A stretch of DNA of 64,000 bases from Myxococcales bacterium (GTDB lineage: Bacteria > Myxococcota_C > UBA6777), in the NCBI GenBank assembly GCA_020632975.1, contig JACKEL010000007.1, positions 271,997 to 335,996 of the forward strand, in the 5' to 3' direction. A program made the translations under genes and the position numbers. Shown piece by piece: positions 1-8,434 of this stretch. Numbering within the stretch: the stretch's first letter is position 1; each line of letters starts with the position of its first letter. The notes below the pieces were generated by a model that searched no databases, had not been told where the DNA came from, and saw only the letters and a list, made by a program, of their open reading frames with translations.

Positions 1-397
1 CAAGGGTCCTCTCAAGCCAGAGCGCTTCTTCGCTGTCTTCTGGGAGTCCGCTAAAGATCGCCATCTCCCAACTCGGCCTTTCTTGGATCAAGACCTCTAG
101 GCTGAGTTGCAAGCGTTCTTCCAAAGTGCCCCCTACAAGGGGACATCCAAAGGCCCAACTCATCTCAAAAGGTTGCAGGACGCGACGAAAGCGATGGATC
201 GAGCCCATGCACCACAACAACCAAGTGCTACCTTGGCGGTAGATACGGGGCTCTCGTGGCTCGTGGAGTTGGGCGTGGGCTGCAAGTTGCCAATCGCTCG
301 CTGTGCAAACAGTCGAGATGTCCTTCATCTCAAGGACACTGCGCTCGAAGTCCTCGATCTCTGCTTGAAATATATCCATCGAAAGGTGCTCAACCAT
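1..397 (-). CDS. Hypothetical protein, 3' end cut off by the window edge
   Basis: An open frame runs from an ATG at 397 leftward to the window edge without a stop, giving at least 132 residues. A good AAGGA ribosome binding site lies about 7 bases upstream of this ATG; a second in-frame ATG at 379 has no such site. The product starts MVEHLSMDIF and contains Trp-rich strands (STWLLWCMG) followed by a PLVGG segment and an acidic helix. The layout is loosely reminiscent of acyltransferase-like (GNAT-fold) proteins, but I do not recognise the family. It faces away from the ferredoxin gene to its right. The frame is well supported; the function is unknown. Confidence 0.6.
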   Translation of the reverse strand, partial: MVEHLSMDIFQAEIEDFERSVLEMKDISTVCTASDWQLAAHAQLHEPREPRIYRQGSTWLLWCMGSIHRFRRVLQPFEMSWAFGCPLVGGTLEERLQLSLEVLIQERPSWEMAIFSGLPEDSEEALWLERTL

Positions 398-756
398 CTT
401 TGTCCTTTCGTTGCGATCCTTTCGCGTGGTCTCTACTTTGTGGACGCAAGCCCGGCCGCGAAATTTTTCTTGCGGGGGCTTGACGAGCGTGCGTTTTGAT
501 CATACATCCTCTGCGTTTTCCAAGTGAGAACAGGTCATGTCGAATCGACCTCCTTGGAAGACGAGGTTCCTCTTTGTTGTACTCGATTTTTTTCGCAAAG
601 AGCGACCTTTTATTGCACTATGCATCTTCTAGGTCGTGTCCTTTCTTTTTGCTCGTTGACCGAGAGTCAGACCACAAGCGGAGTTGGACACCTCGAATAC
701 ATGCGGAACTTTACAAAACCCGGCTCAAAGTGGCTAGACTGAGATAGGAGAAGAGA
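398..756. other. Intergenic region between divergent genes; one long inverted repeat
   Basis: No convincing gene is visible here. Positions 447-482 form an imperfect hairpin: left arm CAAGCCC-GG-CCGC, right arm GCGG-GGGCTTG, about 11 pairs with a two-base bulge and an A/T-rich loop. It has no adjacent T-run, so it is not a clear terminator and may be regulatory. The promoters of both flanking genes should lie in this stretch, but I cannot place one firmly. Confidence 0.35.
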
Positions 757-1041
757 ATGCCGTACATTATTACGGAGCCTTGTGTTGGTGTGTGCGATAC
801 TGCTTGCGTTGAAGTCTGTCCTGTTGACTGCATCCATGGTCCCATCCACAAAGATCGCCGTGGTGAAGAAGTGAAAGAGATGAGCGACCGTACAGGTATG
901 CAGCTCTACATCAACCCAGCGGAATGTATCGACTGTGGTGCTTGTGAGCCTGAGTGTCCTGTCAGCGCTATCTACGAAGAGAGCGAAGTACCCGACAACA
1001 TGGCTTCTTACATTGAAAAGAACAGCAAGTTCTTTGAGTAA
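757..1041 (+). CDS. Ferredoxin (two Fe-S cluster type, FdxA-like)
   Basis: This 94-residue cytosolic electron carrier begins after a clear GGAGAAGAG ribosome binding site. The N-terminal cluster motif has cysteines spaced C-x3-C-x3-C-x3-CP-x2-C (around residues 9-24), and the second motif is CIDCGACEPECP (around 57-68). This arrangement is typical of the bacterial 7Fe/8Fe ferredoxins that carry an insertion between the two motifs; here the insertion is a charged loop of about 30 residues. Which cluster types form cannot be read with certainty. It stands as a single gene about 140 bases before the transhydrogenase operon, and its redox partner is not evident. Confidence 0.93.
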   Translation: MPYIITEPCVGVCDTACVEVCPVDCIHGPIHKDRRGEEVKEMSDRTGMQLYINPAECIDCGACEPECPVSAIYEESEVPDNMASYIEKNSKFFE

Positions 1042-1179
1042 GATCCTGCTTCTCTACCCCCCCCAAGTTCTCTTTCTCTATGGCGTTCTTCTACACAACG
1101 CTTTTCCCTATACCCCTGCCAAGGTTACATCTATCCCTCAAGGTAGACCATCATTGTAACCCATATAAGGACGCAAACG

Positions 1180-2724
1180 ATGCCGACGATCTTTGTTCCC
1201 AAGGAGATCCTGCACGAAGAGACGCGAGTTGCGGCCAGTCCTGAGACAGTGAAGCGCCTCGTCAAAACAGGGTTTCAACTCCTCGTAGAACGCGGTGCAG
1301 GTCTCGAATCTTTCTTCTCTGACGAAGAATACACAGAGGCTGGAGCAAGCATTTGTAACGATGTAGCCGATGGCTACGCCAAGGCGGACGTGATCCTCAA
1401 AGTCCAGCCCCCTCGCGAAAATACACTGCTCGAACGACACGAAGCAGACATGGCCAAAGAAGGTGCCCTATGGTTGGGCTTTTTGTGGCCTCGCACAGAA
1501 CGTGCGCTTGTCGATCGACTCGCAGCCCGTAAAGTGAGCGCTTTTGCGATGGATATGATCCCCCGTATCTCTCGCGCACAAAGCATGGATGCGTTGAGTT
1601 CGCAGAGCAACATCGCAGGCTACAAAGCTGTGTTGATCGCTGCGGACCACCTTCCCAAGATGTTTCCTTTGATGATGACCGCGGCTGGGACCGTGAAGCC
1701 CGCCAAAGTCGTGATCATGGGGGCTGGAGTTGCAGGGCTTCAAGCCATCGCAACTGCCAAGCGTTTGGGCGCTGTGGTCGAGGTTTCTGATATCCGTCCC
1801 GCTGTCAAAGAACAAGTCGAAAGTCTTGGTGGGAAGTTTATCGAAGTCGAAGGTGCTGAAAGTGGCGAAGGCAAGGGCGGTTACGCTCGTGAGGTCTCTG
1901 CTGACTTTCTCAAGCGCCAACAAGAAACCATCGCGCGTCACGTCACCGCTGCGGATGTCGTGATCACCACCGCTTTGGTTCCTGGCAAAAAAGCCCCGAT
2001 CTTGGTGACCGCAGAGATGGTCCAAGCGATGCGTCCAGGCTCTGTGATCGTGGACCTCGCTGTCGAACAGGGCGGAAACTGCGAACTCGCAGAACCCGGT
2101 AAAGTTGTTGTGAAACACGGCGTCAAAATCGTCGGTCACCTCAATGTCCCTGGCCGCGTTCCCTACGAGTCGAGCCAGTTGTACGCACGAAACATCCTTT
2201 TCGTCTTGCAACACCTCTACGGGAAAAAAGGCACGGAACTCAAGCTCGACTTTGAAGACGAGATCACACGTGGCTCCATCATCACGCACGATGGCAAGCT
2301 CGTTCATGAGATCTTTGCCCCCGCAAAACCCGCAGAGCCCGCAAAAGAAAGCACGCCCGCTGCCAAAACGGATGCTGCCAAAGCAGACGCCCCCAAAGTA
2401 GCGGCAGATGAGAAAGCAGCGGATGCCCCCAAAGCGGAAGCTGAGAAGAAAGATGAGCCTGCCAAAGCAGTAGACGCTCCCAAGACCGAGGATGCTGCCA
2501 AAGTAGAAGCACCCAAAGCAGCGGAAGCAGCGAAGGTTGAGGAAGCTACGAAAGAAGCGCCCAAGACCGAGGAAAAAGCGGAAGCTGCGAAAGAAGACAA
2601 AGCAGCAGAGAAGTCCTCAGAGGCTCCTGCGGCGGAGGCTTCGGCCGCAAAAGAAGATGCAGCAGAGACCAAAGAGGCTTCTGCATCGCAAGAGACCGCA
2701 CCTGCGGCGAAAAAGGAGGACTGA
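1180..2724 (+). CDS. pntAA: NAD(P) transhydrogenase subunit alpha part 1 (NAD(H)-binding), with long low-complexity tail
   Basis: This is the soluble NAD(H)-binding subunit of proton-translocating transhydrogenase, which couples hydride transfer between NADH and NADP+ to the proton gradient. It has the alanine-dehydrogenase/PNT fold: MPTIFVPKEI at the N-terminus, the SMDALSSQSNIAGYKA segment at about 136-151, and the nucleotide-binding GAGVAG at 181-186 followed by a conserved SDIRP. The catalytic part ends near residue 380. The remaining roughly 130 residues are an Ala/Lys/Glu/Pro-rich tail of PAK, AEKA and APK units, absent from ordinary PntAA of about 380 residues. The stop overlaps the next start as TGATG, and AAGGAGG precedes that start, so the subunits are translationally coupled. 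Confidence 0.95.
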   Translation: MPTIFVPKEILHEETRVAASPETVKRLVKTGFQLLVERGAGLESFFSDEEYTEAGASICNDVADGYAKADVILKVQPPRENTLLERHEADMAKEGALWLGFLWPRTERALVDRLAARKVSAFAMDMIPRISRAQSMDALSSQSNIAGYKAVLIAADHLPKMFPLMMTAAGTVKPAKVVIMGAGVAGLQAIATAKRLGAVVEVSDIRPAVKEQVESLGGKFIEVEGAESGEGKGGYAREVSADFLKRQQETIARHVTAADVVITTALVPGKKAPILVTAEMVQAMRPGSVIVDLAVEQGGNCELAEPGKVVVKHGVKIVGHLNVPGRVPYESSQLYARNILFVLQHLYGKKGTELKLDFEDEITRGSIITHDGKLVHEIFAPAKPAEPAKESTPAAKTDAAKADAPKVAADEKAADAPKAEAEKKDEPAKAVDAPKTEDAAKVEAPKAAEAAKVEEATKEAPKTEEKAEAAKEDKAAEKSSEAPAAEASAAKEDAAETKEASASQETAPAAKKED

Positions 2725-3203
2725 TGTTGATGTCTGCGCTTTCTTCTCCTGCGCGTTTGCGCGGGATCTTTGCTGCGATGTGCCTGTTTTTTGGTGCGTT
2801 GTTTACGTATGGCGTGTCTTCTGCGAGTGCTCCAAAGCCCGCGAAAGCTGCTGCCAAAAAAGAAGCTCCTGCAAAAGCAAAGGCTTCGACCAAACAGGCA
2901 ACTGTAGAGGCCGCACAAAACACGACTTTGCCGCCTTTGATGGTGGGGCTTTACATCTTTTTGCTGTCGATCTTTGTGGGATTTGAGTTGATCACCAAGG
3001 TGCCTCCTACCCTGCATACCCCGTTGATGTCGGGGGCCAATGCGATCTCTGGTATCACGATCGTTGGAGCGCTGTACTGTGCGCGTTTTACGACGCCGAC
3101 GATCGCCAAAGCCTTGGGCTTTGTGGCGGTCATCTGTGCGATGATCAACATCGTGGGTGGCTTTTTGGTAACAGACCGTCTCTTACAAAAATTCAAGAAA
3201 TAA
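2724..3203 (+). CDS. pntAB: NAD(P) transhydrogenase subunit alpha part 2 (membrane), with N-terminal extension
   Basis: This small membrane subunit supplies the helices that in some bacteria are fused to PntA. Residues from about 70 on (LPPLMVGLYIFLLSIFVGFE, then two more hydrophobic segments ending LLQKFKK) match PntAB of about 100 residues. Before them is an unusual extension: a hydrophobic stretch at about 13-33 that looks like a signal peptide or extra helix, then an Ala/Lys-rich linker (AKAAAKKEAPAKAKAS) much like the tail of the preceding subunit. Another ATG (position 2730) two codons in is equally possible as the start. The gene is coupled to pntAA by a one-base overlap. Confidence 0.9.
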   Translation: MLMSALSSPARLRGIFAAMCLFFGALFTYGVSSASAPKPAKAAAKKEAPAKAKASTKQATVEAAQNTTLPPLMVGLYIFLLSIFVGFELITKVPPTLHTPLMSGANAISGITIVGALYCARFTTPTIAKALGFVAVICAMINIVGGFLVTDRLLQKFKK

Positions 3204-3246
3204 AGATAGATGCCACAGGCAGTCTGTGTAGGAGGTTTTCGATAAC

Positions 3247-4689
3247 ATGACATGGATTCATCTTGCCTATATGTTGGCATCGGTGCTGTTTATCTTTGGG
3301 ATCAAGCGCCTAGCCACCGTGCGGACAGCTCGCCAAGGGAATATGTTGGCGATGGCTGCGATGTTGATCGCGGTCATTGCTTCTTTGAGTGAGCTTGCCA
3401 TCCTTTACCCACAACACTTCGACCCCCGTTTGATCCTGACGGGTGTGGTGATCGGCTCTGCGATTGGTGTGTGGGCTGGTGTGACCGTTGAAGCCAAAGC
3501 GATGCCAGAGATGGTGGCTTTGTTGAACGGTCTTGGAGGGGCGGCTTCTTTGTTGGTCGCGCTTTCTTACTTTTACGAAAAGATGATCGAAACCGCGCAC
3601 GCCAAGACAGCAGCGGCTGTGTTGTTGCCCGAAGGTGCGGTCTCTGTGATCCTCTCTGTGTTGATTGGTGGTGTCACCGTGACGGGTTCTGTGGTGGCCT
3701 TTGGAAAGCTCCAAGGCGCTAAGTGGATGCCCGACAAGCCGATCTTGCTGCCTTTTCGTCATGCGATCTCAGGTGGCGTGGTGGCTTCGACCTTGCTGTT
3801 TTCTTACCTGATCAGCTTCCAAGTCACCTCGCGATGGGGTTTGTTGTTCCTGCTGTTGTTGGTGACCTTGCTGTGTTTGGCACTGGGTGTGTTGTTGGTG
3901 ATCCCGATCGGTGGGGCGGATATGCCCGTCGTGATCTCGCTGTTGAACTCTTACTCGGGTTTGGCGGCGTCGATGACAGGTTTCGTGATCGGCAACAACC
4001 TCTTGATCATCAGTGGTTCCTTGGTTGGGGCCTCGGGGATCATCCTCACGATGATCATGTGCAAAGCGATGAACCGTTCCTTGCTCAACGTCTTGGTGGG
4101 CGGCTTTGGAATGGAAGAAGCTTCGACTGGCGGCGCGAAAAAACAAGAGTACACCAATGTCAAAAGCACGGATGCAGAAGAGCTTGCGCAGATGTTGGAT
4201 GCTGTTGAGCGCGTGGTGATCGTCCCTGGATACGGGATGGCGGTTGCACAAGCCCAGCACGCGGTACGTGAGATGGCCGACATCCTCAAAAAGCGCGGTG
4301 TTTCCGTCAAGTACGCGATCCACCCCGTTGCCGGTCGTATGCCTGGTCACATGAACGTCTTGCTTGCAGAAGCTGATGTGCCTTACGATGAGCTCTTCGA
4401 GATGGACGACATCAACAACGAGTTCTCTAACACAGACATCTCGATCATCATCGGGGCCAACGACGTCGTAAACCCCGAAGCGTTGGACAAAAAAGACAGC
4501 CCCATCTATGGGATGCCGATCTTGCATGTCCACGAATCACGCGTGGTTGTGATCATCAAGCGTAGCCTTTCACCTGGTTATGCTGGTATCCCCAACCCGT
4601 TGTTCGAAGCAGACAACGCTTTGATGTTCTTTGCTGATGCTCGAAAAGGGATCGAAGACACCGTCCGCGAACTCAAAAGCAACGCCTAA
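3247..4689 (+). CDS. pntB: NAD(P) transhydrogenase subunit beta
   Basis: PntB, 480 residues, about the family's usual length, contains the proton channel and the NADP(H)-binding domain. About nine hydrophobic segments fill residues 1-270. The C-terminal Rossmann domain starts near residue 315 with IVPGYGMAVAQAQ, followed by HPVAGRMPGHMNVLLAEA, the DDINNEF segment and GANDVVNP, all hallmarks of the NADP-binding dIII domain. An AGGAGG box lies about 13 bases before the ATG. It is the third gene of the operon, 43 bases after pntAB. The whole enzyme would sit in the inner membrane and mostly generate NADPH. Confidence 0.96.
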   Translation: MTWIHLAYMLASVLFIFGIKRLATVRTARQGNMLAMAAMLIAVIASLSELAILYPQHFDPRLILTGVVIGSAIGVWAGVTVEAKAMPEMVALLNGLGGAASLLVALSYFYEKMIETAHAKTAAAVLLPEGAVSVILSVLIGGVTVTGSVVAFGKLQGAKWMPDKPILLPFRHAISGGVVASTLLFSYLISFQVTSRWGLLFLLLLVTLLCLALGVLLVIPIGGADMPVVISLLNSYSGLAASMTGFVIGNNLLIISGSLVGASGIILTMIMCKAMNRSLLNVLVGGFGMEEASTGGAKKQEYTNVKSTDAEELAQMLDAVERVVIVPGYGMAVAQAQHAVREMADILKKRGVSVKYAIHPVAGRMPGHMNVLLAEADVPYDELFEMDDINNEFSNTDISIIIGANDVVNPEALDKKDSPIYGMPILHVHESRVVVIIKRSLSPGYAGIPNPLFEADNALMFFADARKGIEDTVRELKSNA

Positions 4690-4728
4690 TCTTCGCGGGC
4701 TATCCGCACGCACCGAGAGGGGGCCGCG

Positions 4729-5388
4729 ATGTCATCCTCAACCACATCCATCCTGATCTTTGGCCGCGCTCCACAAGAGGGGCGGGTCAAGACACGCCTT
4801 GGGGCCGACATCGGTATGACCGAAGCTGCCGACTTGTACGCGCAGCTTTTGGCCTACACCCTACGCATGTCTGTGCTGCCTGACTCCCAACGCATCTTGT
4901 ATCTTCCTCCCGAAGATCGGGCCTTTGGAGAAGCATTACAGACGATCGATCCCACGCTCAACATCGGCATTCAAGCGGGTGAGGAGCTTGGAGAGCGTAT
5001 GGATCGGGCTTTTCAAGAGCGTTTTGGGGCGGGTGATCAGCGGGTCTTGTTGATTGGTAGTGACTGCCCTTATCTGACCGAACACCACTTGATGGACGCC
5101 TTGCGTCGCTTTTCCAACTGCGATGTGGTGTTTGGACCCGCAGGTGATGGTGGTTATTATCTCGTTGGTCAACAACACCGCGCACAGCCGATCTTTGCGG
5201 GGATCCCTTGGTCTTCGCCACAGACGTGGCTCCAAACCAAGAAGTTGCTGACCCAACAAAAGATCGCCTACGCAACCATCCCTCCTCTCGATGATATCGA
5301 CGATCTTGCAACCTTGCGTCGTTATCTTCAAAGCGAAGGCCCTTGCCCCTTGATCCTCCCCCCCAAACTGCGCACCCTTCTTCATTAA
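4729..5388 (+). CDS. TIGR04282/DUF2064 family glycosyltransferase-like protein
   Basis: The 219-residue product has the nucleotide-sugar-transferase-like fold of the family called rSAM/selenodomain-associated transferase 1. Diagnostic parts are the N-terminal IFGRAPQEGRVKTRLG (uridylyltransferase-like loop), the acid pair in LLIGSDCPYLT, and GPAGDGGYYLVG, which together would bind a sugar nucleotide and metal. The ATG follows a GAGGGGG box. It lies 39 bases after pntB and could be co-transcribed, but nothing links the functions. No radical-SAM partner or arsenosugar genes are seen nearby, so the physiological substrate is unknown. Confidence 0.85.
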   Translation: MSSSTTSILIFGRAPQEGRVKTRLGADIGMTEAADLYAQLLAYTLRMSVLPDSQRILYLPPEDRAFGEALQTIDPTLNIGIQAGEELGERMDRAFQERFGAGDQRVLLIGSDCPYLTEHHLMDALRRFSNCDVVFGPAGDGGYYLVGQQHRAQPIFAGIPWSSPQTWLQTKKLLTQQKIAYATIPPLDDIDDLATLRRYLQSEGPCPLILPPKLRTLLH

Positions 5389-5474
5389 GAGATCTTCCCT
5401 AACACAAGTGTCGAAGCTCTGTGCTTTCCCAAAAGTCGATGGCTTCGTGCATTTCTTCTACAAGGAGAAGGGCT

Positions 5475-6065
5475 ATGCGTGATCTTCATCCCAATGCTTC
5501 ACTCGATGCGCCCGTTGAGTGGGGACTTCCCGAACACTCCGCAGCCGCACAAGCTTTGCCCCAAGGTTCGATGATGGCGATCTTGGCTTCCGTTGAGGAG
5601 AAGCTGCCCGAATGGTTGGATGCCCCCGAAGACTGGCGGACGTTGGATGTGACGTATCATCCTCCTCGGGTGGAACGGGTCTTTACGCAGCGAGAAGGGA
5701 TTCGGATATCGTTGCATTGTATCCATCCTTGCACCCGCGAAGAAGCGCTGTTTCATCCCCATCCTTGGCCTTCGGCGATGCGCATCCTTTCTGGGATGTA
5801 CGAGATGACCGTCGGCTATGGAAAGGGAGAAGAAGCGCCACCTATCGCATCCACGCTATGGCTACCAACCCACGCGGCTTATGAGATGGTCGAGCCCGAT
5901 GCTTGGCACGCTGTACGCCCCCTCAAAGAGCCCGCCTTCACGTTGATGGTGACGGGAGCCCCTTGGCAACGAAGCACACCACGCAGCAAGGCGCCCATGC
6001 CTGCGCTTTCTGAGGAGCGCAAGATGGAGATCATGGCCTTCTTTCGGGCGTATTATACGAAGTGA
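5475..6065 (+). CDS. Cupin-like protein of unknown substrate
   Basis: I start this 196-residue protein at the ATG at 5475 because AAGGAGAAGG sits directly upstream; a start 18 codons earlier has no such site. Residues about 90-175 look like a cupin barrel: an HPHPWPSAMRILSG strand pair resembling the metal-binding HxH loop, then MTVGYG and later a HAVRPLKEPAFTLMVTG strand with another possible metal-ligand histidine. The remainder is unremarkable and soluble, with no signal peptide. It may be a small-molecule-binding or dioxygenase-like cupin; no neighbour hints at a substrate. Fold moderately sure, function unknown. Confidence 0.65.
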   Translation: MRDLHPNASLDAPVEWGLPEHSAAAQALPQGSMMAILASVEEKLPEWLDAPEDWRTLDVTYHPPRVERVFTQREGIRISLHCIHPCTREEALFHPHPWPSAMRILSGMYEMTVGYGKGEEAPPIASTLWLPTHAAYEMVEPDAWHAVRPLKEPAFTLMVTGAPWQRSTPRSKAPMPALSEERKMEIMAFFRAYYTK

Positions 6066-6118
6066 TGGGGATATGGCTGCTGCTCTTGAAGCAGAGTCGA
6101 GAGGGGAAGGAAGGGGGA

Positions 6119-6391
6119 TTATTTGTGTTTGTTCTTCAGCTCTTCGACGGCATCGATGTATTGTTGCATCGCGCTATCTTTCGAGGTGCCTTTGATCTTG
6201 GCCCAAGCATCGTACTTGGCGCGACCCACCATATCCAACATCCCTGGTCGCTTTCCGCTGACGTCTCCTTCTGTGGCTTGTTTGAATAGAGAGTACATCC
6301 TGAGTTTTAGATCGTTGGAGGGTTTGAAACTCCCTTCCGCAGTGCGGACATATTGCACGGTAGCATCGAAACGAGACTTGAGATCGCTCAT
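6119..6391 (-). CDS. Acyl-CoA-binding protein (ACBP family)
   Basis: A compact 90-residue soluble protein that should bind long-chain acyl-CoA esters in the cytosol. It carries almost the whole ACBP signature: LKLRMYSLFKQATEGDV, then KRPGMLDMVGRAKYDAW, and GTSKDSAMQQYIDAVEEL, covering the four-helix bundle and its ligand lysines and tyrosines. The start at 6391 has AAGGAGAAAG upstream; a longer frame extends to 6475 but lacks an RBS and reads as low-complexity. ACBPs are common in eukaryotes and found in a minority of bacteria, including Myxococcota. It is convergent with the cupin-like gene. Confidence 0.93.
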   Translation of the reverse strand: MSDLKSRFDATVQYVRTAEGSFKPSNDLKLRMYSLFKQATEGDVSGKRPGMLDMVGRAKYDAWAKIKGTSKDSAMQQYIDAVEELKNKHK

Positions 6392-6784
6392 TCGCTCTTT
6401 CTCCTTTGGCGATGGGATGGGGGGATCAACAGCAGGGTGAGGGTAGTCTAGGCTTGGCTTGGAAGCAAGAGCCACAAAGGTTTGCCGCGTGGGGCTTTGT
6501 TCTTGGGATGTTTGGCGTCATTCGTTCCCCAACCAACTCGACTTTTGCCAAGGTGGGATGGACGTTGTCGCCAGCAAAAGAGAGACCTTGCTACCACTTT
6601 TCCACGAACATCGGGCACGGCTCCTCGACTATGACCGCGAACGCATGGAAAAGATCTTTTTGTAAGAAAGGTTGGTTGGCTTTCGCGGAGCATCTTTTCT
6701 ATTTTTGAAAAAATAAAATAAAAAACTAGGTTGACTTCAAAAAAATGGGCCTTAACTCTTTTCTACGAACAAGAGGAGAGTCCA
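6392..6784. other. Intergenic region, no confident gene
   Basis: Between the divergent acyl-CoA-binding gene and the secreted-protein gene. A plus-strand frame at about 6459-6665 ends in a protein-like stretch (RARLLDYDRERMEKIFL), but it has no ribosome binding site and its first half reads as noise; it might be a gene remnant. The last 100 bases are very A/T-rich, as expected of a promoter region. Confidence 0.3.
6731..6758 (+). promoter_or_regulatory. Possible sigma-70-like promoter
   Basis: TTGACT and a poor -10 match (TAACTC) are separated by 16 bases, downstream of an A/T-rich tract and about 27 bases before the GTG start at 6785. The -35 box is good and the -10 box weak, so this is tentative. 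Confidence 0.22.
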
Positions 6785-7135
6785 GTGAGTTTTCAAACCA
6801 TCATCCAGATCTTTAGCATCAGCATGGTTTTGTGCTGCGCCAGCGATACGTTTGGCGCATCCACACAACTTCGTGCTGCGCAGATCCAGATCGTTATCAC
6901 GCAAAGCAGCGATACGCCCGTTTTGCTCGATAACCTCGCGATCTTGCTCGATCATGCTGAGGGATGGTGGGTCGAACGAACGCACTCTGTTCCTCTTCAT
7001 GCAGCGCATCTTGCGCGGCCAAACCATCTTTTCCTCTCTATACCTTCTCAGGCCCTTGTGGTCGATCTCCCCGAAAGATTCGAGATCTTCGAGTCTTCTA
7101 TCCGTGTTCGTGGTCCTCCATCTTTCTTGTCCTAA
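6785..7135 (+). CDS. Small secreted protein of unknown function
   Basis: I choose the GTG at 6785 because GAGGAGAG lies 5 bases upstream; a longer frame from 6731 has no RBS. The 116-residue product begins with a Sec signal peptide (SFQTIIQIFSISMVLCCAS), with likely cleavage near the FGA-ST junction. The mature part is about 90 residues of alternating strands (IQIVITQSS, PVLLDNLAILLDH, HLFLSIPSQALVVDLP) that could form a small beta fold. I do not recognise a family. It precedes a SecD-like lipoprotein by about 130 bases and both would be exported. Confidence 0.55.
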   Translation: MSFQTIIQIFSISMVLCCASDTFGASTQLRAAQIQIVITQSSDTPVLLDNLAILLDHAEGWWVERTHSVPLHAAHLARPNHLFLSIPSQALVVDLPERFEIFESSIRVRGPPSFLS

Positions 7136-7267
7136 AAATATATCTCAGACTTTTTCTTCTTGCGCATGAACGCTCATGCAAGATCCTGACGAATGTCTCG
7201 TATTGATCGAGACCTTGGTGTCGTGGATTATCATCCGCAAGAAGGGACAATAAGATGGAGAAATCTC

Positions 7268-8320
7268 ATGCAAAATCAGAATAATTCGATCTCTTTGCAG
7301 CATAGCACTGTTTGGGCACAAAAACTCTCTTCAGGAGAGTCCACGATCTCTTCGAGCAAACCATCTTTGGAAGCCAAACCACAGCTTCTTCAGCCTTCCG
7401 CTTTTCGCCGCGTGATGGCTTTGTGGGTGGTCTTTTTGGCCCTTGGGATGCAAGGATGCTTTTCACCTCAACAAGATGTTTTGGTGTTGGCAAATGCCTC
7501 AAACACAGTCGCGTTGGTGGCTGCACGAACGACGGAACAAGACGCGCAACTTCAGAAAACAAAAGCCATCTTGGATCAACGTCTTCAAAAGTTCGGTGTA
7601 TCGGGAGCTTCTGTGCAGGTCAAAGGCGCACAGCTTCATATCACACTGCCAAAGATGTCTGCCAAACAACGCAAACAAATCAAGGACTCTCTCTTGATGC
7701 GCCGTGGACTCGTGAGGATCTTGCCTTTGGCCAAAGATCAAAGCTTTCTCCAACGCGTCAAAGATGTTCTTGGAAAAGAAAAATCTCAGTCTTTTTCTTC
7801 TTTTCATGTCATCCAACAAGGTAAGGTACAAGCAGGCGCCCAACCTCTCCAAGTTTGGGTGGTGGATGGCGCGCAACGAGCGCAACTGCAAGAGAAGTTG
7901 GCGAAGCTTGCGCGTGAACACAAAAGCCTGCAACTTCCGAAGCATCAGGAGATCGCGTTTCGACAACGCAAAGGAAAGCACTGGGGCGTTTATGTGCTGG
8001 ATAAACAAAAAGGCATGATCGTCAAGCAGTTTGCGTCTGTCGATGTGATGCAAGGTGCCAAACAGGGCGATAGCTCAGGCTACAAACTGCGGATGCACGG
8101 GAAAGATACGGTACACTTTCAGCGCATGACCCGAAACCATCTTGGTGAGCCCGTATGGTTGATGGTGGATGAGCAAGTGATCGCTGCACCCGTTGTCAAA
8201 GCTGAGATCTCCAGTGGTCAGATGCAGTTTCAATGGTCGCAGGATATCCCCACCCAACGAACCCTTGGTGTGATCCTTCAAAGTGGTGCGCTGCCTTTGG
8301 CGCTCACATCCGCTCCCTGA
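7268..8320 (+). CDS. SecD P1-head-like lipoprotein
   Basis: The 350-residue frame starts at an ATG with GGAG 7 bases upstream. A hydrophobic stretch ending ALGMQGC (Cys at residue 63) looks like a lipoprotein signal, but it is preceded by about 48 polar residues, so a start at the GTG/ATG pair near 7412-7415 is a serious alternative. The mature part resembles the periplasmic P1 region of SecD: a base domain (LDQRLQKFGVSGASVQVKGAQLHITLP) and a head domain with VWLMVDEQVIAAPVV and ending VILQSGALPLAL, very like SecD's LRSGALP element. The six membrane helices of true SecD are absent. A role in export or chaperoning outside the membrane is inference. Confidence 0.7.
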   Translation: MQNQNNSISLQHSTVWAQKLSSGESTISSSKPSLEAKPQLLQPSAFRRVMALWVVFLALGMQGCFSPQQDVLVLANASNTVALVAARTTEQDAQLQKTKAILDQRLQKFGVSGASVQVKGAQLHITLPKMSAKQRKQIKDSLLMRRGLVRILPLAKDQSFLQRVKDVLGKEKSQSFSSFHVIQQGKVQAGAQPLQVWVVDGAQRAQLQEKLAKLAREHKSLQLPKHQEIAFRQRKGKHWGVYVLDKQKGMIVKQFASVDVMQGAKQGDSSGYKLRMHGKDTVHFQRMTRNHLGEPVWLMVDEQVIAAPVVKAEISSGQMQFQWSQDIPTQRTLGVILQSGALPLALTSAP

Positions 8321-8434
8321 TATCTGCCTTCTAAGCAGCTTTCTCGAACACCCTATCAAACGTTTGTTTGGGCCTGATTGTTCTCGATGCTCTCTTTCTG
8401 ATGAAGGGAGGACGCGGATGGTCGGGCTTTTTTG

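Noticed and set aside
447..482. Hairpin as a terminator or structured RNA
   Set aside because: It lies between divergent gene starts, has no adjacent T-run, and matches no riboswitch or tRNA pattern I know.
1468..2307. Long minus-strand open frame (about 279 residues) inside pntAA
   Set aside because: It lies fully within a strongly conserved PntAA coding sequence, reads as mostly His/Asp/Arg-rich noise and has no ribosome binding site.
6406..6708. Plus-strand frames upstream of the secreted protein gene
   Set aside because: Only the end of one frame looks protein-like, and there is no ribosome binding site; kept as a possible remnant, not a gene.
7159..7182. Bulged hairpin CTTGCGCATGA/TCATGCAAG upstream of the SecD-like gene
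   Set aside because: The stem is interrupted by a two-base bulge and no T-run follows on either strand, so I do not call a terminator or attenuator.
8321..8434. Bidirectional terminator between the SecD-like and ferritin-like genes
   Set aside because: A GGGC run followed by six T is present, but I could not pair it with a matching upstream arm.
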